Source: Lichenicoccus sp965277665 (GTDB lineage Bacteria > Pseudomonadota > Alphaproteobacteria > Acetobacterales > Acetobacteraceae). From it: DNA of 64,000 nucleotides. The stretch is taken from the NCBI RefSeq assembly GCF_965277665.1, contig NZ_OZ255835.1, positions 1,488,001 to 1,552,000 on the forward strand. Direction: 5' to 3'. Shown here one piece after another: positions 6,996 through 14,964 of the stretch. A program made the translations under genes and the position numbers. The notes beneath the pieces were generated by a model. The model had not been told where the DNA came from. It did not search any database and saw only the letters and a program-made list of their open reading frames with translations. Position 1 is the first letter of the stretch, and each line of letters opens with the position of its first letter.

Positions 6996-7301
6996 ATGCG
7001 CGCGCGCATCTACAAGCAGCCCAAGACGTCGATGCAGTCAGGCCTGGCCAACACGCATGACTGGGTGCTCGAATACGGGCAGAGCGAGCAGCGCCGCCAG
7101 GACCCGCTGATGGGCTGGTTCGGCAGCGGCGACATGCAAAGCCAGCTCCGCCTGAAGTTCCCTTCGCAGGAAGAGGCCGTCGCCTACGCGCAGCGCGAGG
7201 GGATCGCCTACGACCTCGAACTCCCGGTCGCGCGGATACACAGGCCGAAGGCCTACGCCGATAACTTCCGCAGCGACCGCCTGCAGAACTGGACCCACTG
7301 A
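6996..7301 (+). CDS. NADH dehydrogenase 18-kDa-type accessory subunit (NDUFS4-like)
   Basis: 101 residues matching the ETC complex I conserved-region family: RARIYKQPKTSMQSGLANTH, WVLEY near residue 24, DPLMGWFGSGDMQSQLRLKF, and GIAYDLELP before KAYADNFRSDR. This accessory subunit of respiratory complex I is shared by alphaproteobacteria and mitochondria. It lies alone between tRNA-Pro and tRNA-Arg, away from the nuo genes, as is usual in the group. The start at 6996 leaves a 25-base gap after the tRNA. Confidence 0.93.
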   Translation: MRARIYKQPKTSMQSGLANTHDWVLEYGQSEQRRQDPLMGWFGSGDMQSQLRLKFPSQEEAVAYAQREGIAYDLELPVARIHRPKAYADNFRSDRLQNWTH

Positions 7302-7325
7302 CAGGGCCGCCTCGGGTACTCCTGC

Positions 7326-7402
7326 GCGCCCTTAGCTCAGTTGGATAGAGCAATAGCCTTCTAAGCTATGGGTCACTGGTTCGAGTCCAGTAGGGCGCGC
7401 CA
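7326..7402 (+). tRNA. tRNA-Arg (anticodon TCT)
   Basis: Acceptor GCGCCCT pairs with AGGGCGC; discriminator G and CCA are encoded. The loop CTTCTAA on an ATAGC/GCTAT stem gives anticodon TCT. Confidence 0.96.
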
Positions 7403-7413
7403 CTCCACCCGCT

Positions 7414-8322
7414 TCAGCTATCGCCGCGGATCAAGGTCCCGGGGCCGGCCGCGGTGAACAGCTCCAGCAGGCAGGCGTGCGGCACCCGCCCGTCCAGGAT
7501 GACCGCCGCCTTGGCCCCCGCGGCAACCGCCTCCAGGCAGGTCTCAACCTTGGGGATCATCCCGCCCGAGATCATGCCGCTGGCAATCCCGGCCCGCGCC
7601 TGTTCGGGGGACAGTTCCTCGATCAGCCGGTGCTGCTCGTCCAGCACGCCCGGCACGTCTGTCAGCATCAGCAGCCGGGTGGCACCCAGCGCGCCGGCAA
7701 TCGCGCCCGCCGCCGTATCCGCATTGATGTTGTAGGTCTCCCCTTGTGCGCCGGCGCCGACCGGGGCAATCACCGGGATCAGCCCGGACCCCGACAGGGC
7801 ATACAGCAGCCGCGTATCGATCCGGTCCGGCTGGCCGACGAAGCCGAGGTCCAGTGCGCGCTCGATATGGCTGTGCGGGTCGCGCACCGTGCGCTGCAGC
7901 TTGCTCGCCCGGATCAGGCCGCCGTCCTTGCCGGAGATCCCGACGGCAAGCGCGCCGGCGCGGTTGATCAGGTCGGCGACCTGCTTGTTCACCGAGCCGG
8001 ACAGGACCATCTCGATGATCTCGACCATGGCGGCGTCGGTGACCCGCAGGCCGTCCACGAAGCTCGACTTGATCGCGAGGCGCTCCAGCATCGCATTGAT
8101 CTGCGGGCCGCCGCCATGCACCACCACCGGGTTGACGCCCACCAGCTTGAGCAGCGCGATGTCGTGGCCGAACGCCTCCGACAGAGCCGGGTCGCCCATC
8201 GCGTGGCCGCCATACTTCACCACGATGGTGTCGCCGGCGTAGCGGCGCAGGTACGGCAGCGCGCTCGCCAGGATCGCCGCCTGCTCCTGTGCCGCCTTCA
8301 GCGCCGCTTCGCTCAAACTCAT
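7414..8322 (-). CDS. argB: acetylglutamate kinase
   Basis: 302 residues. It phosphorylates N-acetylglutamate in the second step of arginine synthesis. The amino-acid-kinase glycine motifs VVKYGGHAM (about 33-41) and VVHGGGPQINAML (about 67-79) are visible, as is the C-terminal GGMIPKVETCLEAV pattern. It is the last gene of the rpmH-to-argB run, 16 bases after engB, and is probably co-transcribed with it. Confidence 0.96.
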   Translation of the reverse strand: MSLSEAALKAAQEQAAILASALPYLRRYAGDTIVVKYGGHAMGDPALSEAFGHDIALLKLVGVNPVVVHGGGPQINAMLERLAIKSSFVDGLRVTDAAMVEIIEMVLSGSVNKQVADLINRAGALAVGISGKDGGLIRASKLQRTVRDPHSHIERALDLGFVGQPDRIDTRLLYALSGSGLIPVIAPVGAGAQGETYNINADTAAGAIAGALGATRLLMLTDVPGVLDEQHRLIEELSPEQARAGIASGMISGGMIPKVETCLEAVAAGAKAAVILDGRVPHACLLELFTAAGPGTLIRGDS

Positions 8323-8338
8323 GGCCGATCTCTCCAGA

Positions 8339-8974
8339 TCAGAGGCGAGCCTGGACCGGCAGCGCCAATCCGGCCAGGGTCGCCCGCAACTCCGCGATCC
8401 CGGTGCCGTCCTCGCTGCTGCTCAGGATCACCTCGGGATGTGCCGCCGGATGCCTGCGCGCCAGCGCCTCGACCTCGCGCCGCTTGGCGGCGAGCGCCAC
8501 CGGCTTGGGCGCGTCCGCCTTGGTCAGCACCAGCTGGAAGCTGACCGCGGCCCGGTCGAGCAGTGTCATCGCATCCAGGTCGTTCGCCTTGATCTCGATC
8601 CGGCTGTCGAGCAGCAGCACCACCCGTCGCAGCGTCGGACGCCCACGCAGGAAATCGAACATCAACCCCTGCCAGTCTTCCTTCACCGCCTTTGCCGCCT
8701 CCGCATAGCCGTAGCCCGGCATGTCCACCAGGGTCAGCCGCTGGCCGAGATCGAAGAAGTTGAGCTGCTTGGTGCGTCCCGGCTGCGAGGAGGCGCGCGC
8801 TAAGGCCTTGTGGCCGGTGAGCGCGTTGATCAGCGTGGACTTGCCGACATTCGAGCGGCCGGCGAACGCGATCTCCGGCCGGCCCGGCTCCGGCAGCTGG
8901 TCGAGGCGCTGCGCCGCATAGAAGAACCGGCATTCGGCGGCAAACAGCAGCCGCCCGGTTTCGAGCGCCGCCAC
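8339..8974 (-). CDS. engB: ribosome-biogenesis GTPase YihA/EngB
   Basis: A 211-residue GTPase for large ribosomal subunit assembly. G1 GRSNVGKS, G3 DMPGYG, G4 TKAD and the G5-like SSSEDGTG are all present, and the length fits the family. The start is uncertain: GTG 8974 gives the usual N-terminus (VAALETGRLLFAAECRFF), but the frame stays open upstream and ATG 9112 would overlap yidC by about 80 bases. No clear ribosome site precedes GTG 8974, so coupling to yidC is likely. Confidence 0.9.
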   Translation of the reverse strand: MAALETGRLLFAAECRFFYAAQRLDQLPEPGRPEIAFAGRSNVGKSTLINALTGHKALARASSQPGRTKQLNFFDLGQRLTLVDMPGYGYAEAAKAVKEDWQGLMFDFLRGRPTLRRVVLLLDSRIEIKANDLDAMTLLDRAAVSFQLVLTKADAPKPVALAAKRREVEALARRHPAAHPEVILSSSEDGTGIAELRATLAGLALPVQARL

Positions 8975-9030
8975 GCGCTCGGCGTCGCGATCCGCGGCAT
9001 CGACGCTCGCCGCGGCCGCCGGACCCTCGC

Positions 9031-10863
9031 TCAGCTGCGCACCGGACGCGCCGCCTCCCTGCTCCTGCTGCCGCCGCCGCCCCCGAGCTTGGTGCTGCGC
9101 ATGATCAGCCATTGCTGCGCCACCGTCAGCGTGTTGTTCCAGCAATAGTAGATCACCAGGCCGGCCGGCTGCCGCGCCAGCACGAAGGTGAAGATCAGCG
9201 GCATGATCTGGAACAGCCGCGCCTGCGTCGGGTCGGGCGGCGGCGGGTTCATGCGCTGCTGCATGAACATCGTGATGCCGAGCACGATCGGCCAGACGCC
9301 GAGATGCAGCATCGGCGAGACCAGCGTCGGATCGAACCCGATCAGCCCGAAGCCGTTGAACAGGTTGGTCGGGTCCGGCGCCGACAGGTCGCGAATCCAG
9401 CCGAAGAACGGCGCGTGCCGCATCTCGATGGTGACGTAGAGATCCTTGTACAGGCACCAGAATACCGGGATCTGCACCAGCATCGGCAGGCAGCCGCTGG
9501 CCGGGTTGACGCCCTCGGTCTTGTAGAGCGCCATCATCTCCTTGTTCATCGCCATCGGGTCGTCTTTGTAGCGCTCGCGCACCGCCGTCATCTTCGGCGC
9601 CAGCAGCTTCATCTTGCTCATCGAGCGGAACGACTTGGTCGCCAGCGGGAAGAACAGAGTCTTGACGATCAGCGTGAAGGCCAGCAGCGCCAGGCCGAAA
9701 TTGCCGAGCACGGTGTTCAGCCAGTCGAGCACATAGAAGATCGGCTTGGTCAGGAAGGCGAACCAGCCGAAATCCACCGCCTTCCAGAAATCCGCGATAT
9801 GCAGCGAGCCCTGGTAGCCCTCCAGCAGATGCACCTCCTTCGCGCCCGCGAACACATGGCTGCTGCTGGAGCCGGTGGCGCCGGGTGCGATGACGGTCGG
9901 GCTGCTCGCCAGGAAGTCGATCTGGTAGGTGCCGGCGCCGCTGTTCGGGACATAGCGGTAGCTAGCGGTCCCCGCCGTCGTGGCTCCCGGGATGATCGCC
10001 GTCAGCCAGTATTTGTCGGTGATGCCGGCCCACGCTCCCGAAAATTGGGCGCCAGGAGATTGGGCGCCCGAAGGCTGCGCGCCGGCGGCGGTGCCGGGCT
10101 GGGCCGCACTCCAGCCGACGCCGTTGCCGCCGGCCGCGTTGCTCTGCACGGTCTTGTAGGACATCTCCTCGAGGCGTCCGTCGACCACCGCGATCGGCCC
10201 CTCATGCACCAGGTAGCCGCCGGTCACCGCCGGCGTGTAGCCGCGGCTGACGCGCGACCAGGGATACAGCGAGACCGGCTGTCCGGTGGCGTTCTGCACC
10301 GACTGTTCGACGCCGAACATGAAGTCGCGGTCGACGGTGAACACCACTCGGAAGGTGAGGCCGGCGCCGTTGTTCCAGGTCAGGGTCAGCGGGCTGGTCG
10401 GCGTCAGGCTGTGGCCGTCGGTGGTCCAGCGGGTCTGGCTGTCCGGCAGCTTGAGCATGCTGTCGGCGCCGGCGCTCCAGCCGACCTGCACCAGGTTCGG
10501 CTGCGGCGCCGAGCGCGGTTCGAGCACGCGGACCTGCGGCGAGTTCGCCCGGATGGTCTCGCGGTAGTCCCGCAGCACGACATCGTCGAGCCGCGCGCCG
10601 GTGAGGTCGATGCTGCCCTTCACCCGCGGCGCGTCGATCGGCACCCGCTGATCCGACACCGGCGCCGGGATCGCCACCGGCTGCGTGCCGGCCGAGGCCG
10701 TATCGATCTGCGGCGCCGGCGTCTCCCCCGGCGGCGTCGCCTGGGTCATCTGCGCCGCCTGGTGATGCAGCGCCTGGCGGTTCTGCTTCGGCAGGATGAA
10801 CTCGAAGCCGACGAGGATCGCGATCGACAGCGCGACTGCCAGGATGAGGCGGTTATTGTCCAT
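9031..10863 (-). CDS. yidC: membrane protein insertase YidC
   Basis: 610 residues. It inserts inner-membrane proteins with or without Sec. The N-terminal helix is LILAVALSIAILVGFEFILP, followed by a large periplasmic domain (about 50-350), then the conserved five-helix core containing KSFRSMSKMKLLAPKM, NPASGCLPMLVQIPVFWCLY and the C-terminal helices. The periplasmic domain carries 15-bp tandem repeats at 10039-10083. ATG 10863 overlaps the yidD stop (TGATG); a longer frame to 10950 runs through yidD and was not chosen. Confidence 0.97.
   Translation of the reverse strand: MDNNRLILAVALSIAILVGFEFILPKQNRQALHHQAAQMTQATPPGETPAPQIDTASAGTQPVAIPAPVSDQRVPIDAPRVKGSIDLTGARLDDVVLRDYRETIRANSPQVRVLEPRSAPQPNLVQVGWSAGADSMLKLPDSQTRWTTDGHSLTPTSPLTLTWNNGAGLTFRVVFTVDRDFMFGVEQSVQNATGQPVSLYPWSRVSRGYTPAVTGGYLVHEGPIAVVDGRLEEMSYKTVQSNAAGGNGVGWSAAQPGTAAGAQPSGAQSPGAQFSGAWAGITDKYWLTAIIPGATTAGTASYRYVPNSGAGTYQIDFLASSPTVIAPGATGSSSSHVFAGAKEVHLLEGYQGSLHIADFWKAVDFGWFAFLTKPIFYVLDWLNTVLGNFGLALLAFTLIVKTLFFPLATKSFRSMSKMKLLAPKMTAVRERYKDDPMAMNKEMMALYKTEGVNPASGCLPMLVQIPVFWCLYKDLYVTIEMRHAPFFGWIRDLSAPDPTNLFNGFGLIGFDPTLVSPMLHLGVWPIVLGITMFMQQRMNPPPPDPTQARLFQIMPLIFTFVLARQPAGLVIYYCWNNTLTVAQQWLIMRSTKLGGGGGSRSREAARPVRS
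10039..10083 (-). repeat. three 15-bp tandem repeats in yidC
   Basis: Units 10039-10053, 10054-10068 and 10069-10083 share a TGGGCGCC-like end and encode GAQ-containing pentapeptides in the periplasmic domain, a linker-like region. Confidence 0.75.
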
Positions 10864-11120
10864 CAGGATGCAGCCGGGCTTTTCTGGGTTGGGGTGGATG
10901 AGCAGGCACGCGGCACCGGGTCGTGGCCTCCCGCGCACCACGGGTGGCACCGTAGCAGCCGCCGCGCCGCCAGACCCGATCCTTGCCAGGTGCCGTGCAC
11001 CGCCAGCGCCTCGATCGCATAGTCGCTGCAGGACGGCACGAACCGGCAGTTCGGCCCGAGCACCGGACGCAGCAGCAGCTGGTAGGCCCGGATCGCGGCG
11101 CGCAGGCCGGCCGCCAGCAT
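10863..11120 (-). CDS. yidD: membrane protein insertion efficiency factor YidD
   Basis: 85 residues with the YidD signature YQLLLRPVLGPNCRFVPSCS followed by YAIEAL and RRLLRCHPWCAGGHDPVP, including the three conserved cysteines. It assists YidC. It is overlapped at both ends: its ATG shares a base with the rnpA stop and its stop with the yidC start (both TGATG). Confidence 0.96.
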   Translation of the reverse strand: MLAAGLRAAIRAYQLLLRPVLGPNCRFVPSCSDYAIEALAVHGTWQGSGLAARRLLRCHPWCAGGHDPVPRACSSTPTQKSPAAS

Positions 11121-11458
11121 CAGCCGCCGGCCTTGCGCAACGCCCGCGCGAAATCGTCGATCAGGGCCGCGAACCGGCGCGTCCGGGTGCCGTCGCGACC
11201 GATCAGCACCAGGTCGACGCCGCGCAGGTCGCGCTCGCGCAGCAGCAGCCGTGCCGCCTCGCGCAGACGGCGCTTGGTGCGGTTGCGCACCACGGCATTG
11301 CCGACCTTCTTGGTCACCGTGAAGCCGAGCCGGGCCGGAGCTTCGTCGCCGCGCGCCAGGCATTGCAGCACCAGTCCCGGCATCGGCGCCTTGCGGCCGC
11401 GCGAGGCGACCCGCAGGAACTCGGCCCGGCGCTTCAGCCGGACCTCGGCCGAGGCCAT
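11120..11458 (-). CDS. rnpA: ribonuclease P protein component
   Basis: 112 residues. This is the protein subunit of RNase P, which matures tRNA 5' ends. The family motif VGNAVVRNRTKRRLREAAR is at about residues 51-69. It lies between rpmH and yidD in the widely conserved order. No RNase P RNA gene was recognised in the window. Confidence 0.96.
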   Translation of the reverse strand: MASAEVRLKRRAEFLRVASRGRKAPMPGLVLQCLARGDEAPARLGFTVTKKVGNAVVRNRTKRRLREAARLLLRERDLRGVDLVLIGRDGTRTRRFAALIDDFARALRKAGG

Positions 11459-11494
11459 CAGCGCCGGGCTTCCAAACCGTGACCCCTCGCCGGA

Positions 11495-11629
11495 TCAGGC
11501 AGAGAGGCGCTTGCGGCCCTTGGCGCGGCGGTTGGCCAGGACGCGGCGGCCGCCCACCGTCTCCATGCGGGCGCGAAAGCCGTGACGGCGCTTGCGGACC
11601 AGCTTAGATGGTTGATAGGTGCGCTTCAC
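11495..11629 (-). CDS. rpmH: 50S ribosomal protein L34
   Basis: 44 residues beginning KRTYQPSKLVRKRRHGFRAR after a GTG start (11629) and ending GRKRLSA, typical of L34. It heads the rpmH-rnpA-yidD-yidC-engB-argB run, so the operon promoter should lie in the 160-base gap to the divergent gene at 11790. Confidence 0.96.
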   Translation of the reverse strand: MKRTYQPSKLVRKRRHGFRARMETVGGRRVLANRRAKGRKRLSA

Positions 11630-11789
11630 GACGGCACTCTCCTGAGGTGGATGGCCAGGCACCGCTTGCTGATGGCCGAAACGGACACCATGGAGGGCAC
11701 GCGGGATGGATGCCCTACGCGGTCCAAGGAGCGGCGGCTTATAGTCGCGCACGGCATCCCGCGTCAACCGCCAGCCTGGAGCCGCGACC

Positions 11790-12068
11790 ATGGCCAGTGC
11801 CCCTTCACCCTCGACCAGGACCGCCGAGGACCAGGCGCTCATCGACCGGCTGACCGGACGGGCGGAGGCGGCGGAACAGGCGGTGGTCCAGCGCGATGCC
11901 ACGATGTCGAAGCTGCGCCACGATCTGCGCGGCATCCTGTCGCCGGCCATGCTGATGGCGGACCGTCTCGCGGCCAGCGAGGACCCGTTCGCCCGCCGCA
12001 CCGCCGACACCCTGATCAAGACGATTGAACGCGCCGATGCCGCGTTGAAGGCGACAAGGCCGCCCTGA
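11790..12068 (+). CDS. small protein with an isolated HisKA-like dimerisation helix
   Basis: 92 residues, function unknown. Residues 39-60 read MSKLRHDLRGILSPAMLMAD and resemble the H-box helix of sensor kinases (HD.R.IL.P with a candidate phospho-His), followed by a second helix to the end. There is no ATPase domain, membrane segment or signal peptide. It might be a histidine-phosphotransfer or dimerisation partner, or merely a look-alike coiled coil. It is transcribed away from rpmH and stands alone. Confidence 0.7.
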   Translation: MASAPSPSTRTAEDQALIDRLTGRAEAAEQAVVQRDATMSKLRHDLRGILSPAMLMADRLAASEDPFARRTADTLIKTIERADAALKATRPP

Positions 12069-12106
12069 GAGGCTGCCTGCGAACAGACAGCCTCTGCCTC
12101 ATCGGG

Positions 12107-12496
12107 CTAACGCTGGATCAGTTCCACCTTGTAGCCGTCCGGGTCTTCCACGAAGGCGATGACGGTGGTGCCGTGCTTTACCGGGCCGGCTTCGCGGGTC
12201 ACCTTGCCGCCGCCGGTTCGGACCTGCTCGCAGGCGGCGGCGACGTCCGGCACGCCGACGGCGAAGTGTCCGAAGCCGGTGCCGACCTCGTAGCCGTCAT
12301 CCTCGCCCCAGTTGTAGGTCAGTTCGATCTCGGCCTGGCCGTGCGCATTGTCGTCGAAGCCGACAAACACCAGCGTGTACTTGCCCGCCGGCACCTCGCT
12401 GCGGCGCAGTTCGCGCATGCCGAGCAGCTTGTAGAAGGCGATGCTGGCATCGAGATGCTTCACCCGGACCATCGTGTGCAGGTAGTTCGTGCTCAT
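12107..12496 (-). CDS. gloA: lactoylglutathione lyase (glyoxalase I)
   Basis: 129 residues. It detoxifies methylglyoxal as the glutathione hemithioacetal. The N-terminal HTMVRVKHLDASIAFYKLLG, GFGHFAVGVPDVAAACEQVR and the C-terminal IAFVEDPDGYKVELIQR carry the metal-ligand His/Glu pattern of glyoxalase I. The start overlaps the lpxI stop as ATGA, so it is translated with the lipid A genes. Confidence 0.95.
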   Translation of the reverse strand: MSTNYLHTMVRVKHLDASIAFYKLLGMRELRRSEVPAGKYTLVFVGFDDNAHGQAEIELTYNWGEDDGYEVGTGFGHFAVGVPDVAAACEQVRTGGGKVTREAGPVKHGTTVIAFVEDPDGYKVELIQR

Positions 12497-13365
12497 GTCG
12501 TTTGCCTCTGGTTGCTGTCGATGCGGTTGCCATCGATCCCGACAAGGAACAGGCCGGTACGGTCCGCGGTTGCAATGCAGCCGACGCGATCGGTGAGAAG
12601 CGTGTAGCCGGCCTCGACCGCGATGCCGCGCAGCCCGGCGGCCGCCGCATGCTCCACCGTCAGCGGCCCGATCGTCGGCAGGTCGGCACGGCGCTCCTGG
12701 CCCGGCTTGACCAGCTTGACCAGCACGCCCCCCGGCCCCGGCTGGAGCAAGCCCGCCGCGCGTTCCAGCATGCGGTCGGTACCCTCCAGGGCCTCCACCG
12801 CCAGCACCAGGTTGTCCTGCACGACGCAGCCCTGGCCGATATCCAGGACGCCGAGCGTGCGCAGCACGGCGGCACCGCGCGCGATGTCGGACAACGCCCG
12901 CGCATCCGGCGCCACCCGCCCCATGCTGCCGGCCGCCGCCACGCCATCCGCCAGGAACTCGTGCGCGCCGCGCACGGCGAACCCTTCCTCGCCCAGCACC
13001 CGCACCAGCGCCCCGAGCAGGCCGTCATCGCCGCCGAACAGCGAGCGGCCGATCCGGGCCAGGATACGGGTGCCTTCCGCATCCGGGCGCAGGTCGCGCA
13101 GCGACGGGCGGCGCACCGGGCCGATCAGCACCAGCTCGCGACAGCGCTGGCGGCGCAGCGCCGCCAGGATCTGCCCGGCCGCCGCCAGCCGGATCACCTC
13201 GTGCGGCCAGGGCGCGATCACCGACGGCTCGGCGAAATCCGCGAACCCCACGATGAACACGCGGTAGCCGGCGCGCAGCGCCGCGGCGGCGACCTGCCCG
13301 GGCAGCGGGCCGCCACCGGCCAGAATCCCCAGTCCAGGCGGCTCGTCGTGTCCGGTGGTGGTCAG
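12493..13365 (-). CDS. lpxI: UDP-2,3-diacylglucosamine diphosphatase LpxI, unusual start
   Basis: LpxI hydrolyses UDP-diacylglucosamine to lipid X in lipid A synthesis. The conserved N-terminal loop LGILAGGGPLPGQVAAAALR lies upstream of the first ATG/GTG/TTG in frame (GTG 13260), which would remove it. No standard start occurs between the lpxA overlap and this motif, so translation must begin at a rare codon: CTG 13365 overlapping the lpxA stop (CTGA) gives 290 residues, a normal length; ATT 13326 is an alternative. Further LpxI patterns include VFIVGFADFAEP and a C-terminal AAAGLRGIAVEAGYTLLTDR. The end overlaps gloA (ATGA). Confidence 0.85.
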   Translation of the reverse strand: MTTTGHDEPPGLGILAGGGPLPGQVAAAALRAGYRVFIVGFADFAEPSVIAPWPHEVIRLAAAGQILAALRRQRCRELVLIGPVRRPSLRDLRPDAEGTRILARIGRSLFGGDDGLLGALVRVLGEEGFAVRGAHEFLADGVAAAGSMGRVAPDARALSDIARGAAVLRTLGVLDIGQGCVVQDNLVLAVEALEGTDRMLERAAGLLQPGPGGVLVKLVKPGQERRADLPTIGPLTVEHAAAAGLRGIAVEAGYTLLTDRVGCIATADRTGLFLVGIDGNRIDSNQRQTT

Positions 13366-14252
13366 GCGCCCTCGCTCTCCTCGGCGCCCCCCGGGTCGCG
13401 TCGGGCCACCCGCACCAACCCGCGCCGGCTGGGCTCGTCGATGAAGGCCAGGATCTCGTCCACCCGCGGATCACCGGCAAACTCCGCCCGCACCCGGGCC
13501 AGCCGCTCCTCGAACACGCCGGCACCGGTCTCGTCGTGCGGATACAGCGTGCGAAAGGCATGCCGCAGATGCTGCATCTCGGCTGCCGCCACGCCGCTGC
13601 GGCGCAGCCAGACCCAGTGCAGCCCGACCAGCCGGGCCCGGTTGCCGAGCACGCTGCCATAGGGAATCACGTCCGCCTCGACCCCGCACACGCCGCCGAC
13701 CATCGCCGCGCGGCCGATCCGCACGAACTGGTGCAGGGCGGCCGCTCCCATGATGCGGGCATGGTCGCCGATCACCACGTGGCCACCCATCACCACGTTG
13801 TTCACGATGATGACGTGGTCGCCGAGGTCGCAGTCATGCGCGATATGCGCGTTGGCCATCAGCAGGCAGTCGCGGCCGACGCGGGTCAGGCCGGACCCGG
13901 TGACGGTGCCGCGATGCACGGTGACGTTCTCGCGGATCACGGTGCGCGCGCCGATCTCGCAGCGGGTTGGCTCGCCACGATATTTCAGGTCCTGCGGCGC
14001 CAGCCCGACGGTGCAGAACGGATACAGCAGCGCGCCCTCGCCAATGCGCGTGTGGCCGTCCACCACCACATGCGACACCAGCCGCACGCCGTCCTCGAGC
14101 GTCACCTCCGGGCCGACACTGCACCAGGGGCCGATCTGCACGCCCTGCCCGATCGCGGCACCCGGCGACACGATGGCGGACGGATGGATCCCGGCCGCCG
14201 GCGTCGACGGTTCCTGGACACTGGTGTTCTGACTGTGGTCGGTATGCTTCAT
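13362..14252 (-). CDS. lpxA: acyl-ACP--UDP-N-acetylglucosamine O-acyltransferase LpxA
   Basis: 296 residues. It catalyses the first step of lipid A synthesis, acylating UDP-GlcNAc. A left-handed beta-helix of hexapeptide repeats runs from about residue 20 to 200; NAHIAHDCDLGDHVIIVNNV includes the catalytic histidine. The C-terminal helical domain (FRTLYPHDE..) follows. ATG 14252 gives the usual N-terminus, but ATG 14267 and 14285 are in frame with no clear ribosome site to decide. It follows fabZ by 109 bases. Confidence 0.94.
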   Translation of the reverse strand: MKHTDHSQNTSVQEPSTPAAGIHPSAIVSPGAAIGQGVQIGPWCSVGPEVTLEDGVRLVSHVVVDGHTRIGEGALLYPFCTVGLAPQDLKYRGEPTRCEIGARTVIRENVTVHRGTVTGSGLTRVGRDCLLMANAHIAHDCDLGDHVIIVNNVVMGGHVVIGDHARIMGAAALHQFVRIGRAAMVGGVCGVEADVIPYGSVLGNRARLVGLHWVWLRRSGVAAAEMQHLRHAFRTLYPHDETGAGVFEERLARVRAEFAGDPRVDEILAFIDEPSRRGLVRVARRDPGGAEESEGA

Positions 14253-14361
14253 CGATGAGATCAACATCAGAGCGAACTCGCCCAACCCGGACGCGCCGCC
14301 AAGACACCAAATGTTTCCGGGAATGTTCCTGGTGGTGGCCGAACGGAAAGGGCGGGCCGGC

Positions 14362-14910
14362 TCAGCGCATGATCATCGCGCTGTAGGTGGCCTCGGCCAC
14401 GGAAACACCATCGACCCGGGCGACGCCGCGAAATTTCCAGACATTGCCCCGGTTGCGCTCCTTCTCGACATGGATGCGCAGCTGGTCGCCCGGCACCACC
14501 GGCCGCCGGAACTTGGCGTTCTCGATGGTCATGAAATAGACCAGCTTGCCTTCGAAGGCGTCGCCGAGCGTCAGCACCACCAGCGCCGCCGCGGTCTGCG
14601 CCATCGCCTCGATGATCAGCACGCCGGGCATGACCGGACGGGCCGGGAAATGGCCGAGAAAATGCGGCTCGTTGAAGGTGACGTTCTTGATGCCGATGGC
14701 GGACTGGTTGAGCACCACGTCCACCATGCGGTCGATCATCAGGAACGGATAGCGGTGCGGAATCGCCGCCATGATCTGGTGCACGTCGATCTGGGCGATC
14801 CGCTCGCCGGCCTGCGTGGGCACGGTGGCGCTCCCGGTCTCCGGCGCGGTGTTGCCGACGCTCTGGGCGTCAGCAGTGCCGGTCTTGTCGTTCTGTGCCG
14901 TTCCGTCCAT
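14362..14910 (-). CDS. fabZ: 3-hydroxyacyl-ACP dehydratase FabZ
   Basis: 182 residues. Dehydrates 3-hydroxyacyl-ACP in fatty acid synthesis and balances acyl supply with LpxA/LpxD. The active-site helix HRYPFLMIDRM and HFPARPVMPGVLIIEAMAQ are present with catalytic His and Glu. About 40 low-complexity residues precede the hot-dog domain. An upstream in-frame ATG (14958) exists; 14910 was chosen as the shorter plausible start. Confidence 0.94.
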   Translation of the reverse strand: MDGTAQNDKTGTADAQSVGNTAPETGSATVPTQAGERIAQIDVHQIMAAIPHRYPFLMIDRMVDVVLNQSAIGIKNVTFNEPHFLGHFPARPVMPGVLIIEAMAQTAAALVVLTLGDAFEGKLVYFMTIENAKFRRPVVPGDQLRIHVEKERNRGNVWKFRGVARVDGVSVAEATYSAMIMR

Positions 14911-14964
14911 CGAGGCTGAACCCAACTCCCGCGCAGCATTGCTGCGACCCCACCGCATACTTGC

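Noticed and set aside
8975..9112. ATG 9112 as the engB start
   Set aside because: It would deeply overlap yidC and add about 46 low-complexity residues; not excluded, but less likely.
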